Origin: CAYQQR01 sp964420035
GTDB taxonomy: Bacteria; Bacteroidota; Bacteroidia; Bacteroidales; SM23-62
Direction: 5' to 3'
Length of the DNA stretch: 46,519 nt
Assembly: GCA_964420035.1 (NCBI GenBank)
Contig: CAYQQR010000034.1
Coordinates: forward strand, 1-46,519
The translations under genes were made by a program, and so were the position numbers. This document shows, piece by piece, positions 9,811 through 19,117 of this stretch (position 1 is the stretch's first letter; each line of letters starts with the position of its first letter). Below the pieces are notes generated by a model. The model made no database searches, was not told the origin of the DNA, and saw only the letters and a list, made by a program, of their open reading frames with translations.

Positions 9811-9855
9811 GAGAAGAAGAAAGAGAACTCAAATGTTTTGAGTTCTCTTCTTCTC
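9811..9855 (-). promoter_or_regulatory. Long intercistronic stem-loop
   Basis: A left arm at 9811-9833 pairs with a right arm at 9837-9855 (about 19 pairs) around a 3-base loop, with one AAA bulge. It lies between the LamG/Ig-like gene and the GH30-like gene of the same operon. On the minus strand it is not followed by a T-run, so it looks more like an mRNA processing or stabilising element, or a partial attenuator, than a classic terminator. Confidence 0.6.
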
Positions 9856-9876
9856 AAAAACTTCTAAACAAGGTAT

Positions 9877-11466
9877 TTATTTAACAATCAGTTTCTTTAC
9901 TGCTACACCTTTCGGTGTATCTAATTTCAGGTAATAGAACCCCTTGTCACTTGTTTTCAATTTAAGCGTTCCATTATGTTCAAGAATGCCTGATTGTATT
10001 TTGGCTCCAATGACATTGTAAACAGCAAATTCAACCGCCTGCTTGTCTGCCAGTGATACCTTGAATGTACCGTCTGAAGGATTGGGATAAACCTTCACTG
10101 CAGAATTAGCTGCAGGATCAAGACCGGTTACGTCATAAACGGTCACTTCGAGTGTTCCCGTTACGCCCGAGCCATCATTGGCCGTGGCAATGACCTCTAC
10201 GGTCCCGGCTAAAACACCAATCAATTGTCCATTTTCATCGATCAGCGCGCTGCCTGTACCATTGACAACACTCCAGGTTACGGATGGATCGGATGCATCC
10301 CCGGGACTGACATCGGCTGACATCTGAATTGACTGGTCCACCTCTACCGAATCACCGGGCGCATCAGAAGAAACAACAATGTCGGTAACCATGATGCCTT
10401 GTATGGTAATTTCCTTCGTTGCAGTAACATCAGAACCATCCGTGGCTGTGGCTTTGACCGTAACTGTTCCTATGGATTCAGGCTTCAGCAAACCCGTACC
10501 ATCGATGGTCGCTGAGCCGGTTCCAACTTCAACGCTCCAGGCTACCTGCGGCCAGCTTGCATCCAGTGGCGCAATATCGGCAGTCATCTGGAGGCTGTCG
10601 TTCTCCATTTGCATCACTGTCTCACCGGATTCCGTACCCACAGTAATGGATGATATGTAAGTACGCATAACCGGTTGGTCATCATGGAGCGCGGCAACCT
10701 CGTCACCCGTGAGTGCAATATCAAACAACCGGAAGTCATCCAATTGCACTTCCTGACAGTAGGAATGAGAAGAATCCGGATTGACATGCAGCTTCAGGTG
10801 CGTCTGATCAATGAATTGGCACTTGAAGCTTATCATATAGGTGAGGGTCTCCCAGTTCTTTAAATCGTTGTAGGTACCCTGGCTATAGACGGTGTCTGTC
10901 ATATAATAGGTAAGGGTGGAATCGTGATAGGTAATGGTGACATGCAGCCAATCTTTATTCGGCCATTTGTAGCCGGCACCCAGAAGTCCGCCGAGGCCGG
11001 ACAGATCGCCCTTGCCATACCAGCCTTTCCAGTGGGTCCAGCCACCCACCAAGGTATCCGCCTGGGTACCGAGATAGATGGCATGAGACGTCCACCAGCC
11101 TTGCGGGTAAAGCCACCGGTGCCAATAGCTCATGGTCCACTGATCTTTACCTTCGAAAAACTTCTCTTCCACCTTAAAAAAGGTATGGTCATCAATCTGG
11201 AGAACCGTTCCGCGGTCCATGGTGGTGTCAGCAAGCTGCGAAGTATCCACCAGTGCTCCGCCGGGATAATCCATCCAGCGCTGATGGGGCGTGGTAGGAT
11301 TGGGATGCACCGAGTTGATGCTGTCAATGATGGAAACCCTATCCTCTCCTGCAGGAATCTTCTCGGTATCAAATGGTAAATACAATACCGGATCCACTAC
11401 CGTCTGGGAAAAAACCGTGCCCAGACTCATAAGCATTACACATAATGTAAACGTAAACTTTTTCAT
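9877..11466 (-). CDS. Secreted LamG plus tandem Ig-like (BIG2) protein with T9SS sorting domain
   Basis: 529 aa. Signal peptide (about 1-20), a LamG-like jelly roll (about 25-260, starting VLYLPFD and ending FDIALTGDEVAAL), and two consecutive bacterial Ig-like group 2 repeats (about 268-355 and 357-445). The repeats share the phrases WSVE/WSVV, GTGSA and GTVTVKATA/GTVEVIATA. A T9SS type-A sorting domain ends the protein (from YPNPSDGTFK to KKLIVK). I see no catalytic motif. Its place directly after the DUF1735 lipoprotein is where SusE/SusF-type surface glycan-binding proteins usually sit. I infer a T9SS-delivered glycan-binding protein working with the SusCD pairs. A LamG with hidden enzymatic activity cannot be excluded. 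Confidence 0.72.
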   Translation of the reverse strand: MKKFTFTLCVMLMSLGTVFSQTVVDPVLYLPFDTEKIPAGEDRVSIIDSINSVHPNPTTPHQRWMDYPGGALVDTSQLADTTMDRGTVLQIDDHTFFKVEEKFFEGKDQWTMSYWHRWLYPQGWWTSHAIYLGTQADTLVGGWTHWKGWYGKGDLSGLGGLLGAGYKWPNKDWLHVTITYHDSTLTYYMTDTVYSQGTYNDLKNWETLTYMISFKCQFIDQTHLKLHVNPDSSHSYCQEVQLDDFRLFDIALTGDEVAALHDDQPVMRTYISSITVGTESGETVMQMENDSLQMTADIAPLDASWPQVAWSVEVGTGSATIDGTGLLKPESIGTVTVKATATDGSDVTATKEITIQGIMVTDIVVSSDAPGDSVEVDQSIQMSADVSPGDASDPSVTWSVVNGTGSALIDENGQLIGVLAGTVEVIATANDGSGVTGTLEVTVYDVTGLDPAANSAVKVYPNPSDGTFKVSLADKQAVEFAVYNVIGAKIQSGILEHNGTLKLKTSDKGFYYLKLDTPKGVAVKKLIVK

Positions 11467-11543
11467 AAGCTTTAGTTTTTAGTTAGACAATTGATTTATT
11501 TGAAATAGTTAAGATTTATATTCAACATCGCAAAGAACCTTTA

Positions 11544-12476
11544 TTACCAGGTTTCAAATTCCAAACCGTTATCTCTGAAAAACAGGGTGTCCGTAGATTC
11601 ATAGCGCATACTGTCAGAATCCGTATAGGAATAATCAAGATAGAACATCCGGTTTTCCGGGTCGTAGCTGGAAGATCCGCCTACTACCGTCGTAATATCA
11701 CTCAGGGGATCATCCACATTCTGAATGGATACATCGTTGCCATCAATAATTAATTTCATGGCATAGGTCCCTTGACCGTTACTCATGTAAGAACCGATCC
11801 CGGTTGTAAACAACTCTTCAGGTCCACGGGTATCCAGATCCCAGGTGAAATTGTTCACCAGGTTGGGCAGGGAATACACGTTGGTGTCGACCAGCATGCC
11901 ACCCGGATCATAAACGAATTCTCTCCCTTTATGGTAATAGCTGCCATGATAGGGGTTAATGTACTTTATCGCTACAACGGTATAATCTTTCGGTGCTACA
12001 TCATACTGACCGGTCGCTTCGTTGTAACTACCCTGAAGTATGGAATCCGCGGTAGTTTCTGTGATTCGCAATGGCAGGGCATAGTTGGTTTCATAACTCA
12101 GCGTATCATTGACAAAAAGGGAAGAATCCAGGGTCACGGTTATTCTGCCAAAGATGCTGCCCGCGGGGATGATCATTTGCAAATCGTCGCTCAAGCTGTA
12201 ATACTCCTCAGGCAGCAACCTCAATCCGGTTCCGCTGAGCAGGGCGATATCCTTCTCGAACCGGACGGTTTCCTGCTGCTGATTGTCCCGTCGGCCGCCC
12301 AGAACCACCCCTACTTCAAAATCCAGTCCTTCACCCATCACTACCGTCCTCAGGGGATCCTGGTAGGGAAAATAGACGGTGGTGTAATCGAAGTCGGATA
12401 TATAGTCCTCGTACTTTTCACAGCCGATAAAGGCTATTACAAGCAGCCAGACCAATGCTATATTATACTTTTTCAT
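11544..12476 (-). CDS. DUF1735-type lipoprotein, probable surface glycan-binding protein
   Basis: 310 aa. The lipobox places the lipid-bearing Cys at residue 19 (AFIGC). Residues about 35-150 match the DUF1735 pattern found after susD genes: a beta-rich segment with the phrase MIIPAGSIFGRITVTLD followed by a Tyr-rich extended strand. The remaining C-terminal part (about 165-310) is beta-rich, has no motif I recognise, and ends DNGLEFETW. It starts 31 bp after the second susD, so it is co-transcribed. Position and type suggest the SusE/SusF role: an outer-membrane lipoprotein that holds polysaccharide near the importer. Confidence 0.75.
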   Translation of the reverse strand: MKKYNIALVWLLVIAFIGCEKYEDYISDFDYTTVYFPYQDPLRTVVMGEGLDFEVGVVLGGRRDNQQQETVRFEKDIALLSGTGLRLLPEEYYSLSDDLQMIIPAGSIFGRITVTLDSSLFVNDTLSYETNYALPLRITETTADSILQGSYNEATGQYDVAPKDYTVVAIKYINPYHGSYYHKGREFVYDPGGMLVDTNVYSLPNLVNNFTWDLDTRGPEELFTTGIGSYMSNGQGTYAMKLIIDGNDVSIQNVDDPLSDITTVVGGSSSYDPENRMFYLDYSYTDSDSMRYESTDTLFFRDNGLEFETW

Positions 12477-12507
12477 AGTATCGCTCGTTTAAATCTTCTC
12501 TGTTTTT

Positions 12508-14226
12508 TTACCAACCGGCATTTTGAACCAGTTTGTCATTTTTAATAACTTCATCATAAGGCAGGGGTCCGTAGTACATATAATCTTTATAGTCCCGTTC
12601 CTCTACAACGAACGTACTGAAAGATCCCCCGCCTTCCGGGATCCGGACGCCCTGCACCTGGGTATTCAGCTTATTCAGCGAAACTTTCCATCTTCTCAGG
12701 TCAAAGAAACGGTGTCCTTCAAAGGCAAACTCGAGCCTGCGCTGGTTGCGGATCAAATCACGAAAACCTCCCTTTCCCTTAAGTGCTGCGATCTGTAGAG
12801 GAAAATCCGATTCATAACCAATACGATCCCAGATCATCTGCATGGCCTCTTCAGCAGTCATACCCATGTCCGCACCGGTTGTTTGAGGGCCCCAGGCTTC
12901 GTTGGAAGCTTCGGCAAAGTTCAGGAACAGTTCCGTTTTCCGGAATAAAGCAAAATAATGTTTGTCGCTACTGATCTCTCCGGGTTTCAAGCTCACCTCG
13001 CTGCTCATCCACTTTCTCAGGTAATACCCGGTGCGGGTGGCATTGACTGAACTTCCCGCTGCATCGCGGCCCCCTTCATAAGTTTTAACCGTTTCCCCCT
13101 TGAAGCCGGCTCCGTTAAAGAGCACGGTGGCATACAAACGGGGATCCCGGTTTTGATAGGGATTCTGGGGATCATAATCGGACTGGCCGTGATCTATGTT
13201 AAAACCATTGATCATGGGAAAAGCCTGCACCAGGTTGTGGGAAGGGCTGGTCTGGCCCTGCCCGTAAAGAACAGGCATGAAATTGCTGTTTTCCATCCAG
13301 TTATTCTCAGCATAACGGCGCAGGATGATCTCACTATGGTTGGGATCATGAAATAAATCGCCCGGCTTACTGTAGTTGAGCGAGGGCAAATCACCACCAA
13401 TGGCCTGAATGGCTTCATAAGCAGCCTCTGCTGCATCAATCCATTTTTGCTGTTCATTTCCCGTATTATAGGCAGGTGAGGCGGCATAAAGCAAGGCTCT
13501 CGACTTGAGCGCCAGGGCAGCAACAGAGTCGGCCCTGCCGGTTTGCGTGTCATTCAGCCATTCGTCGGCCCCGGAAGCATATTCGGGTGGCAGCAGGGAT
13601 GCTGCAGAGTCACAATCTGCTACGATCTGTTCGACAACTGCATCATAGCCTGACCTGGACAAAAACAATTCATCCGGTTTCAGTGCCTCGGTTACAATAG
13701 GCACCCCAAGCATGTTCCCCGAGCCATCCGGACCGGCATATGCCTGTAGCAACCTGAAATGGTAGTAAGCCCTCAGAAAGTGAGCCTCACCTTTGAGGCG
13801 GTCCCGGATTGCCTTTCTCTTTTTCTCATCTACCCTGGAGTAAGGTGCATCCAGGCCTTCTTCTAAAAAGAGATTGATATGATACAACTGCTGATAATCG
13901 CTATTCCAGGAAGCCACGGGGTTGACATCAGGGGTCCATCCACCGGTAGCAACATTGTATATGGAAGCATCGTATTGGTTGGTGACTGCATTATCGGTGG
14001 CCACATCCAGGAACTGCCCGCCATAATGGGCATAAAACCCGGGAATGCCACTGTAAGCCTGAATGAGTACACCCTCTGCAAAATCCGGATCGCTCCATAC
14101 TTGTTTTTCGGTCAGTGATCCGTCGAAATTGGGCTCCAGAAGCCCCTCGTCACAGGAGACCATACCTGCCAGGGCCACAATAATGACAGAATAAATTATA
14201 TGTTTCATCGGACTCATTTTTTTCAT
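12508..14226 (-). CDS. susD: SusD/RagB-family glycan-binding lipoprotein (pair 2)
   Basis: 572 aa. Signal peptide with lipobox GMVSC (Cys25). SusD features: a TPR-like helical core (HFLRAYYHFRLLQAYAG near 145-160) and the late block RDLIRNQRRLEFAFEGHRFFDLRRW near 500-525, which is diagnostic of the family. The stop of the upstream susC (TAA) and this ATG share one base (TAATG at 14228-14224), so the two are translationally coupled. An inner ATG at residue 7 (MKHIIYS) would also give a good signal peptide. It forms the lid of the adjacent SusC and sets glycan specificity. The symbol denotes the family only. Confidence 0.92.
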   Translation of the reverse strand: MKKMSPMKHIIYSVIIVALAGMVSCDEGLLEPNFDGSLTEKQVWSDPDFAEGVLIQAYSGIPGFYAHYGGQFLDVATDNAVTNQYDASIYNVATGGWTPDVNPVASWNSDYQQLYHINLFLEEGLDAPYSRVDEKKRKAIRDRLKGEAHFLRAYYHFRLLQAYAGPDGSGNMLGVPIVTEALKPDELFLSRSGYDAVVEQIVADCDSAASLLPPEYASGADEWLNDTQTGRADSVAALALKSRALLYAASPAYNTGNEQQKWIDAAEAAYEAIQAIGGDLPSLNYSKPGDLFHDPNHSEIILRRYAENNWMENSNFMPVLYGQGQTSPSHNLVQAFPMINGFNIDHGQSDYDPQNPYQNRDPRLYATVLFNGAGFKGETVKTYEGGRDAAGSSVNATRTGYYLRKWMSSEVSLKPGEISSDKHYFALFRKTELFLNFAEASNEAWGPQTTGADMGMTAEEAMQMIWDRIGYESDFPLQIAALKGKGGFRDLIRNQRRLEFAFEGHRFFDLRRWKVSLNKLNTQVQGVRIPEGGGSFSTFVVEERDYKDYMYYGPLPYDEVIKNDKLVQNAGW

Positions 14227-17200
14227 TAGAATGTAAATTTTACCCCTCCGGTGTAGGCACGGAAAAGCGGCCAGTTAACAATCCCTGCAGAAGGGCTTTC
14301 CGGGTTCATCCGTTCAAAAGGTGTAAAAGTCATGACATTGACCCCGCGGATAAATATCCGGGCCTCCTGCATGGCCAGGTAGGATACATACTTTTGGGGT
14401 AATGAATAGGATAACTCAATGTTCTTGATCTTAAAATAATCCCTGCTGCGGACCCAGAAAGTGGAATTGCGGAAGTTGTTGCTTCCTTCCGTGGTGGTCA
14501 GCCTGGGATAGGTTGCTGTTTCTGCTGTCTCCGGTGTCCATCGCTCTTCCTGGATATAAGATGGATATTTATCTTCTCCATTGACCCAGGTGTATTCGTC
14601 GTTGGCAACAGGACTGAGCCCCTGAACGCCGACTCCTAAGACATAGAGCTGCAGACCTTTGTAACCAAGACTGAGTTCAAGGCCATAGACCATATCAGGA
14701 AACCAGTTCCCGACTTTCTTCATGTCCTCATGATTGATGATACTGTCCCCGTTCAAATCACTGTACCTGATATCACCCGGCCGCACCTCGCCTAACATCT
14801 GTTCCGGAGCATTGTCGATCGCTTCCTGGTCATGGAAAAGGCCTTCATCCACCCAACCGAACTGGGCATCCACGGGCTGGCCAACCTGTTTCATGTATTC
14901 ATCGGGGTAATCCGGTTCAGAAACTACTTTATACTCAGATCGGGTGAAAGCGACGTTGGCCCCGATAGAATAGCTGAAATCACCAACCTGGTCAGAAAAC
15001 CCCAGGCTTGCCTCCACGCCGGTGTTGGCGATTTCTTCATAATTTTCATAGGGCAGATAATTTCCTGACATAGCCGGGTAATGGCCGGTACGCTGGACCA
15101 GGATACCGGAGCGGAGCTCGTTGAAATAGTTCGCCTCCGCCCGCAATCTTTCTGAGAAGAAAAGACCTTTCAAACCAATATTGAATTCACGGGATCTTTC
15201 CCAGTCGATGGACGGATTGGCGACATTGATGTAAGCAAGCTGCTGAACGCTGTTCCCGTTGTTAAGGCCGAAATAATAATTGCCGCCGCGCCACCACGCA
15301 TCCCGGTAATGGTAGTGGGAGGCAAAATTGCGGCTTGTTCCCATAATCCCCCAGGAAGCCTTGAATTTAAGAAAATCCACTACCGAACTGCCCGCCAGGA
15401 ACGATTCCTCGCTGAGTATCCATCCGGCTCCAAAGGCAGGGAAAAGGCCATACTGTTTACCCTCCTGGAAACGTGGACTCCCATACCAGGCCAGGTTGGC
15501 TTCCAGGATGTATTTATTATCGTACATGTAATGGGAATTGAGGGCTATAACGGTGTTTCCCGGAGTATGCGCTTCATTCTTAAGCTCTGTCTGATAATAC
15601 CGGGCCAGTATATTGGATTGCAGATGATGTTTTGTGTTGAAGGTATTCTCATAGGAGAGTGCCCCGTAAGTACCCAGTCTCCTGTACACATCATCTGCCT
15701 GGTAGCTCTGGGTACTCAGGTCCTGCCGCAGGCTGACCTGTTGAAAGACCAAAGAATCCCCATCCTCATAAGGGATATAGGCATTATAATCGCCCGATTT
15801 GTTGTACCTCAGGTAATTGTATGAGTCGAACATTAAATAAGTTTTAGCACTCAGGCCTTCCAGATAACGACTCAGATCAAAATCCAGTCCTAAGTTGACC
15901 TGCCCCATCCGGTTGAAGTCTTTCCGGTAACCGGTTTGCGTGGCTTCTCCGTATACATTGTCGGTATATTGATAGGAAGCACCGAACCTGGCAGAGTCAA
16001 GTCTTTCAAAATCATTGATAAAATAAGGGTATTCATTGGGCCGATGATCGCTGAGCATACCGAAAAATTCCGAGGGAGCCATGTTGTTCCACTCACGGAA
16101 CTCCAGCCTGCCGTTGATATCCAAATGCATGGTGGTTACATCGGTCAGAGCGACATCGAGATTGGCCCTGGCCTTAAATTCATCGTAATTCGTTGTGGGA
16201 CCGATCTTCTCGAGACCGCCGGAATTCACATAGGAGAGGTTGATAAAATACTGGGTCTTATCATCACCACCCGACAACTGGGAACTGATGCGGGTAAACG
16301 GCATCTGGTCCTTGAGAAAGTCAGCGTACAAATCGTTATCGGGATAAAGGATGGAGTCTGTTTGATTTTGATAACCATCCAGGTCCTCCTGGGAATAGAA
16401 GGGCGACCTCCCGTCATTCGCCCGGGCCTCATTATACAGTTGGGCATAGGCATGAGAACCCAGATACTCGGGCAAGTCGGTGGGCATAAACACCCCATGC
16501 TCCACGTTGATATCAATCCGGCGTTGGTAGGGATTGCCCCGTTTGGTCTCGATCCAGAGCAAACCGTTAATGGCCTTAGGGCCTGCCAGAATCTTGGCCG
16601 TAACATCCTTGAGAAAATGAATCGACTCGATTTCCTGGGCGCTCAAATCGCTAATTTCCCTTTCAATACCATCTACATAAATCACGGGCGCATTATTGCC
16701 GCTCCGGTGCAGCCCCCGCAGGTAGATCGCAGGCTCCGACCAGCCGGGGCGCCCGTAATCCCGTGATACATGAAGGCCGGGGATTCTGCCGGCCAGTGAG
16801 TTGGCTACATTGATCGCCGGAAAAGCTTCCAACTCCTCCCCTTTTACGCTGGAAAAAGCTCCGGTGACCATCCGTTCGGAAAGTTTGTGGTAGGGGAGAC
16901 TGACCTGGTCATCCTCGCCTATATAGACCGGCATGTCAATGAGCACGATGGGGTCCGAAAGATCGGCCCTTTGCAGGTCAATGTATTTCGTCTCATATTT
17001 CCGGGTTTTGATCACAAGCACATCGGTGGGGACCGTTTCCAGGGAAAAATTACCTTCACTGTCTGTGACGGTGGATTTCGAACCGTTCTTAAAAAGCACC
17101 TGCGCTCCCTGAATGGCATTGCCCTCGCTTTCAGCAACAGTACCATTTATTTCTACTACCTCAACCTGCTGGCCATAGCTGCTGTATCCGGTAACCAAAA

Positions 17201-17261
17201 AGAGAAACAGAAAAAATATTCTAATGCTGCTTTTCAGAGGGGTCCTGTTGTTATTTTTCAT
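14226..17261 (-). CDS. susC: SusC-like TonB-dependent transporter with divergent plug (pair 2)
   Basis: About 1011 aa from the ATG at 17261, chosen because a normal signal peptide then begins at once (MKNNNRTPLKSSIRIFFLF) and is cut near YGQQ. ATGs at 17276 and 17321 are in frame; the latter would overlap the upstream susD stop. Order: CarboxypepD_reg-like domain (starts VEINGTVAESEGN), plug, 22-strand barrel ending in GVKFTF. The plug lacks the usual EEVVVVGYG stretch and has SLPYHKLSERMVTGAFS in its place. The normally conserved KDASATAVFGVKGANG block reads KDVTAKILAGPKAINGLLW. The family is certain, but this is a diverged branch. It imports oligosaccharides across the outer membrane with the coupled SusD. 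Confidence 0.92.
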   Translation of the reverse strand: MKNNNRTPLKSSIRIFFLFLFLVTGYSSYGQQVEVVEINGTVAESEGNAIQGAQVLFKNGSKSTVTDSEGNFSLETVPTDVLVIKTRKYETKYIDLQRADLSDPIVLIDMPVYIGEDDQVSLPYHKLSERMVTGAFSSVKGEELEAFPAINVANSLAGRIPGLHVSRDYGRPGWSEPAIYLRGLHRSGNNAPVIYVDGIEREISDLSAQEIESIHFLKDVTAKILAGPKAINGLLWIETKRGNPYQRRIDINVEHGVFMPTDLPEYLGSHAYAQLYNEARANDGRSPFYSQEDLDGYQNQTDSILYPDNDLYADFLKDQMPFTRISSQLSGGDDKTQYFINLSYVNSGGLEKIGPTTNYDEFKARANLDVALTDVTTMHLDINGRLEFREWNNMAPSEFFGMLSDHRPNEYPYFINDFERLDSARFGASYQYTDNVYGEATQTGYRKDFNRMGQVNLGLDFDLSRYLEGLSAKTYLMFDSYNYLRYNKSGDYNAYIPYEDGDSLVFQQVSLRQDLSTQSYQADDVYRRLGTYGALSYENTFNTKHHLQSNILARYYQTELKNEAHTPGNTVIALNSHYMYDNKYILEANLAWYGSPRFQEGKQYGLFPAFGAGWILSEESFLAGSSVVDFLKFKASWGIMGTSRNFASHYHYRDAWWRGGNYYFGLNNGNSVQQLAYINVANPSIDWERSREFNIGLKGLFFSERLRAEANYFNELRSGILVQRTGHYPAMSGNYLPYENYEEIANTGVEASLGFSDQVGDFSYSIGANVAFTRSEYKVVSEPDYPDEYMKQVGQPVDAQFGWVDEGLFHDQEAIDNAPEQMLGEVRPGDIRYSDLNGDSIINHEDMKKVGNWFPDMVYGLELSLGYKGLQLYVLGVGVQGLSPVANDEYTWVNGEDKYPSYIQEERWTPETAETATYPRLTTTEGSNNFRNSTFWVRSRDYFKIKNIELSYSLPQKYVSYLAMQEARIFIRGVNVMTFTPFERMNPESPSAGIVNWPLFRAYTGGVKFTF

Positions 17262-17314
17262 AGTCCAAATTTTCATGTCAAAATCTGTTATTCGTGAAAA
17301 CAATGCATACGGCT

Positions 17315-19099
17315 CTACCATCCCGGATTCTGTTCAAGGTTCTTCAACATCTCAACATGGTCTTTCGGAAGGGGGTACCAATAATGCTTTTCATCAAACA
17401 CCCTTCGTTTTGTTTCTATTTCTTCTATGGTATAGGTATATGAATCCCCGGCTATCTTGTCAATGCGCATCCGGTAGATACGCTTATGCTCGGGTTCGTG
17501 CATCAAGTGCCATCTGCGAAGGTCCCACCAGCGTTTGTGCTCCCCGAAAAGTTCCACGGCGAGCTCGTTGCGGATCCGTTCCCGGAAATCTTCCTGGTTG
17601 CGGAACTCTTCTTTTACATCAGGCATACCCACGCGGTTACGAATGGTGTTAACCGCTTCCCAGGCAGTCAATGACCCGCCCGGTGCGGAACCGTCCGGGC
17701 CCCAGCCTTCATTGACAGCCTCGCCATAGTACAGGTAAATGCCTGAAAGCCTCATGAAGATCCAATTCATGTAATAGTTGTAATCGTTCTGCCATTTGTT
17801 ACCGGTTTCCGGCCAGTACTTGCGATTGAAATAGCCTGTGGGATGGGCTATATCCTTGGTATCATCTTTGCCCCCCTGATAGGTTTCAATGTAGAGCGAA
17901 TCGCCCTGATCATTCCGTCCCCATTGGACCCCGTTATACAGGATGTTGTTGTAAAAACGGGGATCCCGGTTCTGATAAGGCTGGTTTGGATCATAGCTGG
18001 ACTGGGGATGGTCGATCGGCCAGCCGTCATCTGTTTCATAAAGGTCGACGGCATTTTGCGTAGGTAGCGATACCCAGTTCCCGATGTCGTAGGTTTGGGG
18101 CACATACAATCCTTTCCAGTCCAGTGCGTCGGGCCGCCGTGTCGTGGTCTGTTCCGCGGTCCAGTTATATGCACCGGGGACCCTGTAGAAAATGGTTTCA
18201 ACACTGACAAATTCATTCCTGCTGAAGAAGATATTCCTGTAGTTCTCACCCGGCACAAGGGAATAGACCCCCTCATCGGCCAGTTCGATCACCTCATAAA
18301 GCGCACTGGCTGCTTCTTTGGCCCGGTCCGCATCGTAAGTTAGACTGTTGCGTTCGGGATCCAGCGGATCGTTGTTCATCGTCGGGCTGGCATCATACAA
18401 AAGGGCCATTCCCTTCAGGGTCATGGCAGCCCCGACGGTTACCCGGCCCCAATGCTGCTGGGGCCATTCCCGGGGTAAGAGTTCAATAGCCTTGTTGCAA
18501 TCCTCCACGATCTGGTCGGTACACTCCCGGTAGGTCTCCCGGGGCAGGTCCATTTCGCTGTCCGGGGTGAAGGCCTTGTCAAAATAAGGCATGCCCCCAT
18601 ACCTGCGGATCAGCTCAAAATTGTACCACGCCCGGAAAAAATAAGCCTGTCCCAGGATGTGATTTCTTTCCTCCCCCGTAGCATCGACCAAAAGTTCAAT
18701 ATTCTCAATGGATTTATTGGCAATACGCAAGGCCGGAAAAGCATTCCCGGCAACGGCGGAAGCTGCACCGCGTATGTTCCGGGTTTCCCAGCCAACGGCA
18801 CGATTGATGGGCTGGTTATAATAGTTCCCGTTGGTCACGGCATTAACGTCCTGCCAGTCTTTGTCTACCTGCTCAAGGTCTGCCATGCATCCGGGGGTAT
18901 AGCGGGGATGCCAGAAATGGAAATCCCTGAGAAATTTATACAGGCGGTCGTTAAAACCCCGGTAATTGCTGTAATTGGTAAATATCTCCTCATCGGTGAG
19001 ACCTGATTCAGGGGCCTTGTCCAGGTAGTCTTCACAGCTGCCGGCAATGAGGAAGATCAGCAGAAATCCAAGTATTTTTGTCAAATATTTCATGATCAA
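17315..19099 (-). CDS. susD: SusD/RagB-family glycan-binding lipoprotein (pair 1)
   Basis: 594 aa. Signal peptide with lipobox IAGSC (Cys22). SusD hallmarks: LGQAYFFRAWYNFELIRRYGG near 150-170 and RIRNELAVELFGEHKRWWDLRRW near 500-525, plus a C-terminus ending NLEQNPGW, as is common in the family. It begins 18 bp after the first susC and ends 53 bp before my chosen start of the second susC, so all four transporter genes form one unit. It is far from pair 2 SusD in sequence, which suggests the two pairs bind different oligosaccharides and are not a recent duplication. Confidence 0.93.
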   Translation of the reverse strand: MIMKYLTKILGFLLIFLIAGSCEDYLDKAPESGLTDEEIFTNYSNYRGFNDRLYKFLRDFHFWHPRYTPGCMADLEQVDKDWQDVNAVTNGNYYNQPINRAVGWETRNIRGAASAVAGNAFPALRIANKSIENIELLVDATGEERNHILGQAYFFRAWYNFELIRRYGGMPYFDKAFTPDSEMDLPRETYRECTDQIVEDCNKAIELLPREWPQQHWGRVTVGAAMTLKGMALLYDASPTMNNDPLDPERNSLTYDADRAKEAASALYEVIELADEGVYSLVPGENYRNIFFSRNEFVSVETIFYRVPGAYNWTAEQTTTRRPDALDWKGLYVPQTYDIGNWVSLPTQNAVDLYETDDGWPIDHPQSSYDPNQPYQNRDPRFYNNILYNGVQWGRNDQGDSLYIETYQGGKDDTKDIAHPTGYFNRKYWPETGNKWQNDYNYYMNWIFMRLSGIYLYYGEAVNEGWGPDGSAPGGSLTAWEAVNTIRNRVGMPDVKEEFRNQEDFRERIRNELAVELFGEHKRWWDLRRWHLMHEPEHKRIYRMRIDKIAGDSYTYTIEEIETKRRVFDEKHYWYPLPKDHVEMLKNLEQNPGW

Positions 19100-19117
19100 T
19101 CCGTTTCTTTCAATTCA

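Noticed and set aside
15936..16766. Plus-strand open frame of 276 codons across the second susC
   Set aside because: Shadow of a clear SusC; no signal, motif or start context.
17262..17321. Longer N-terminus for the second susC
   Set aside because: The added 20 residues come before a normal signal peptide and overlap the upstream susD stop; ATG 17261 (or 17276) fits better.
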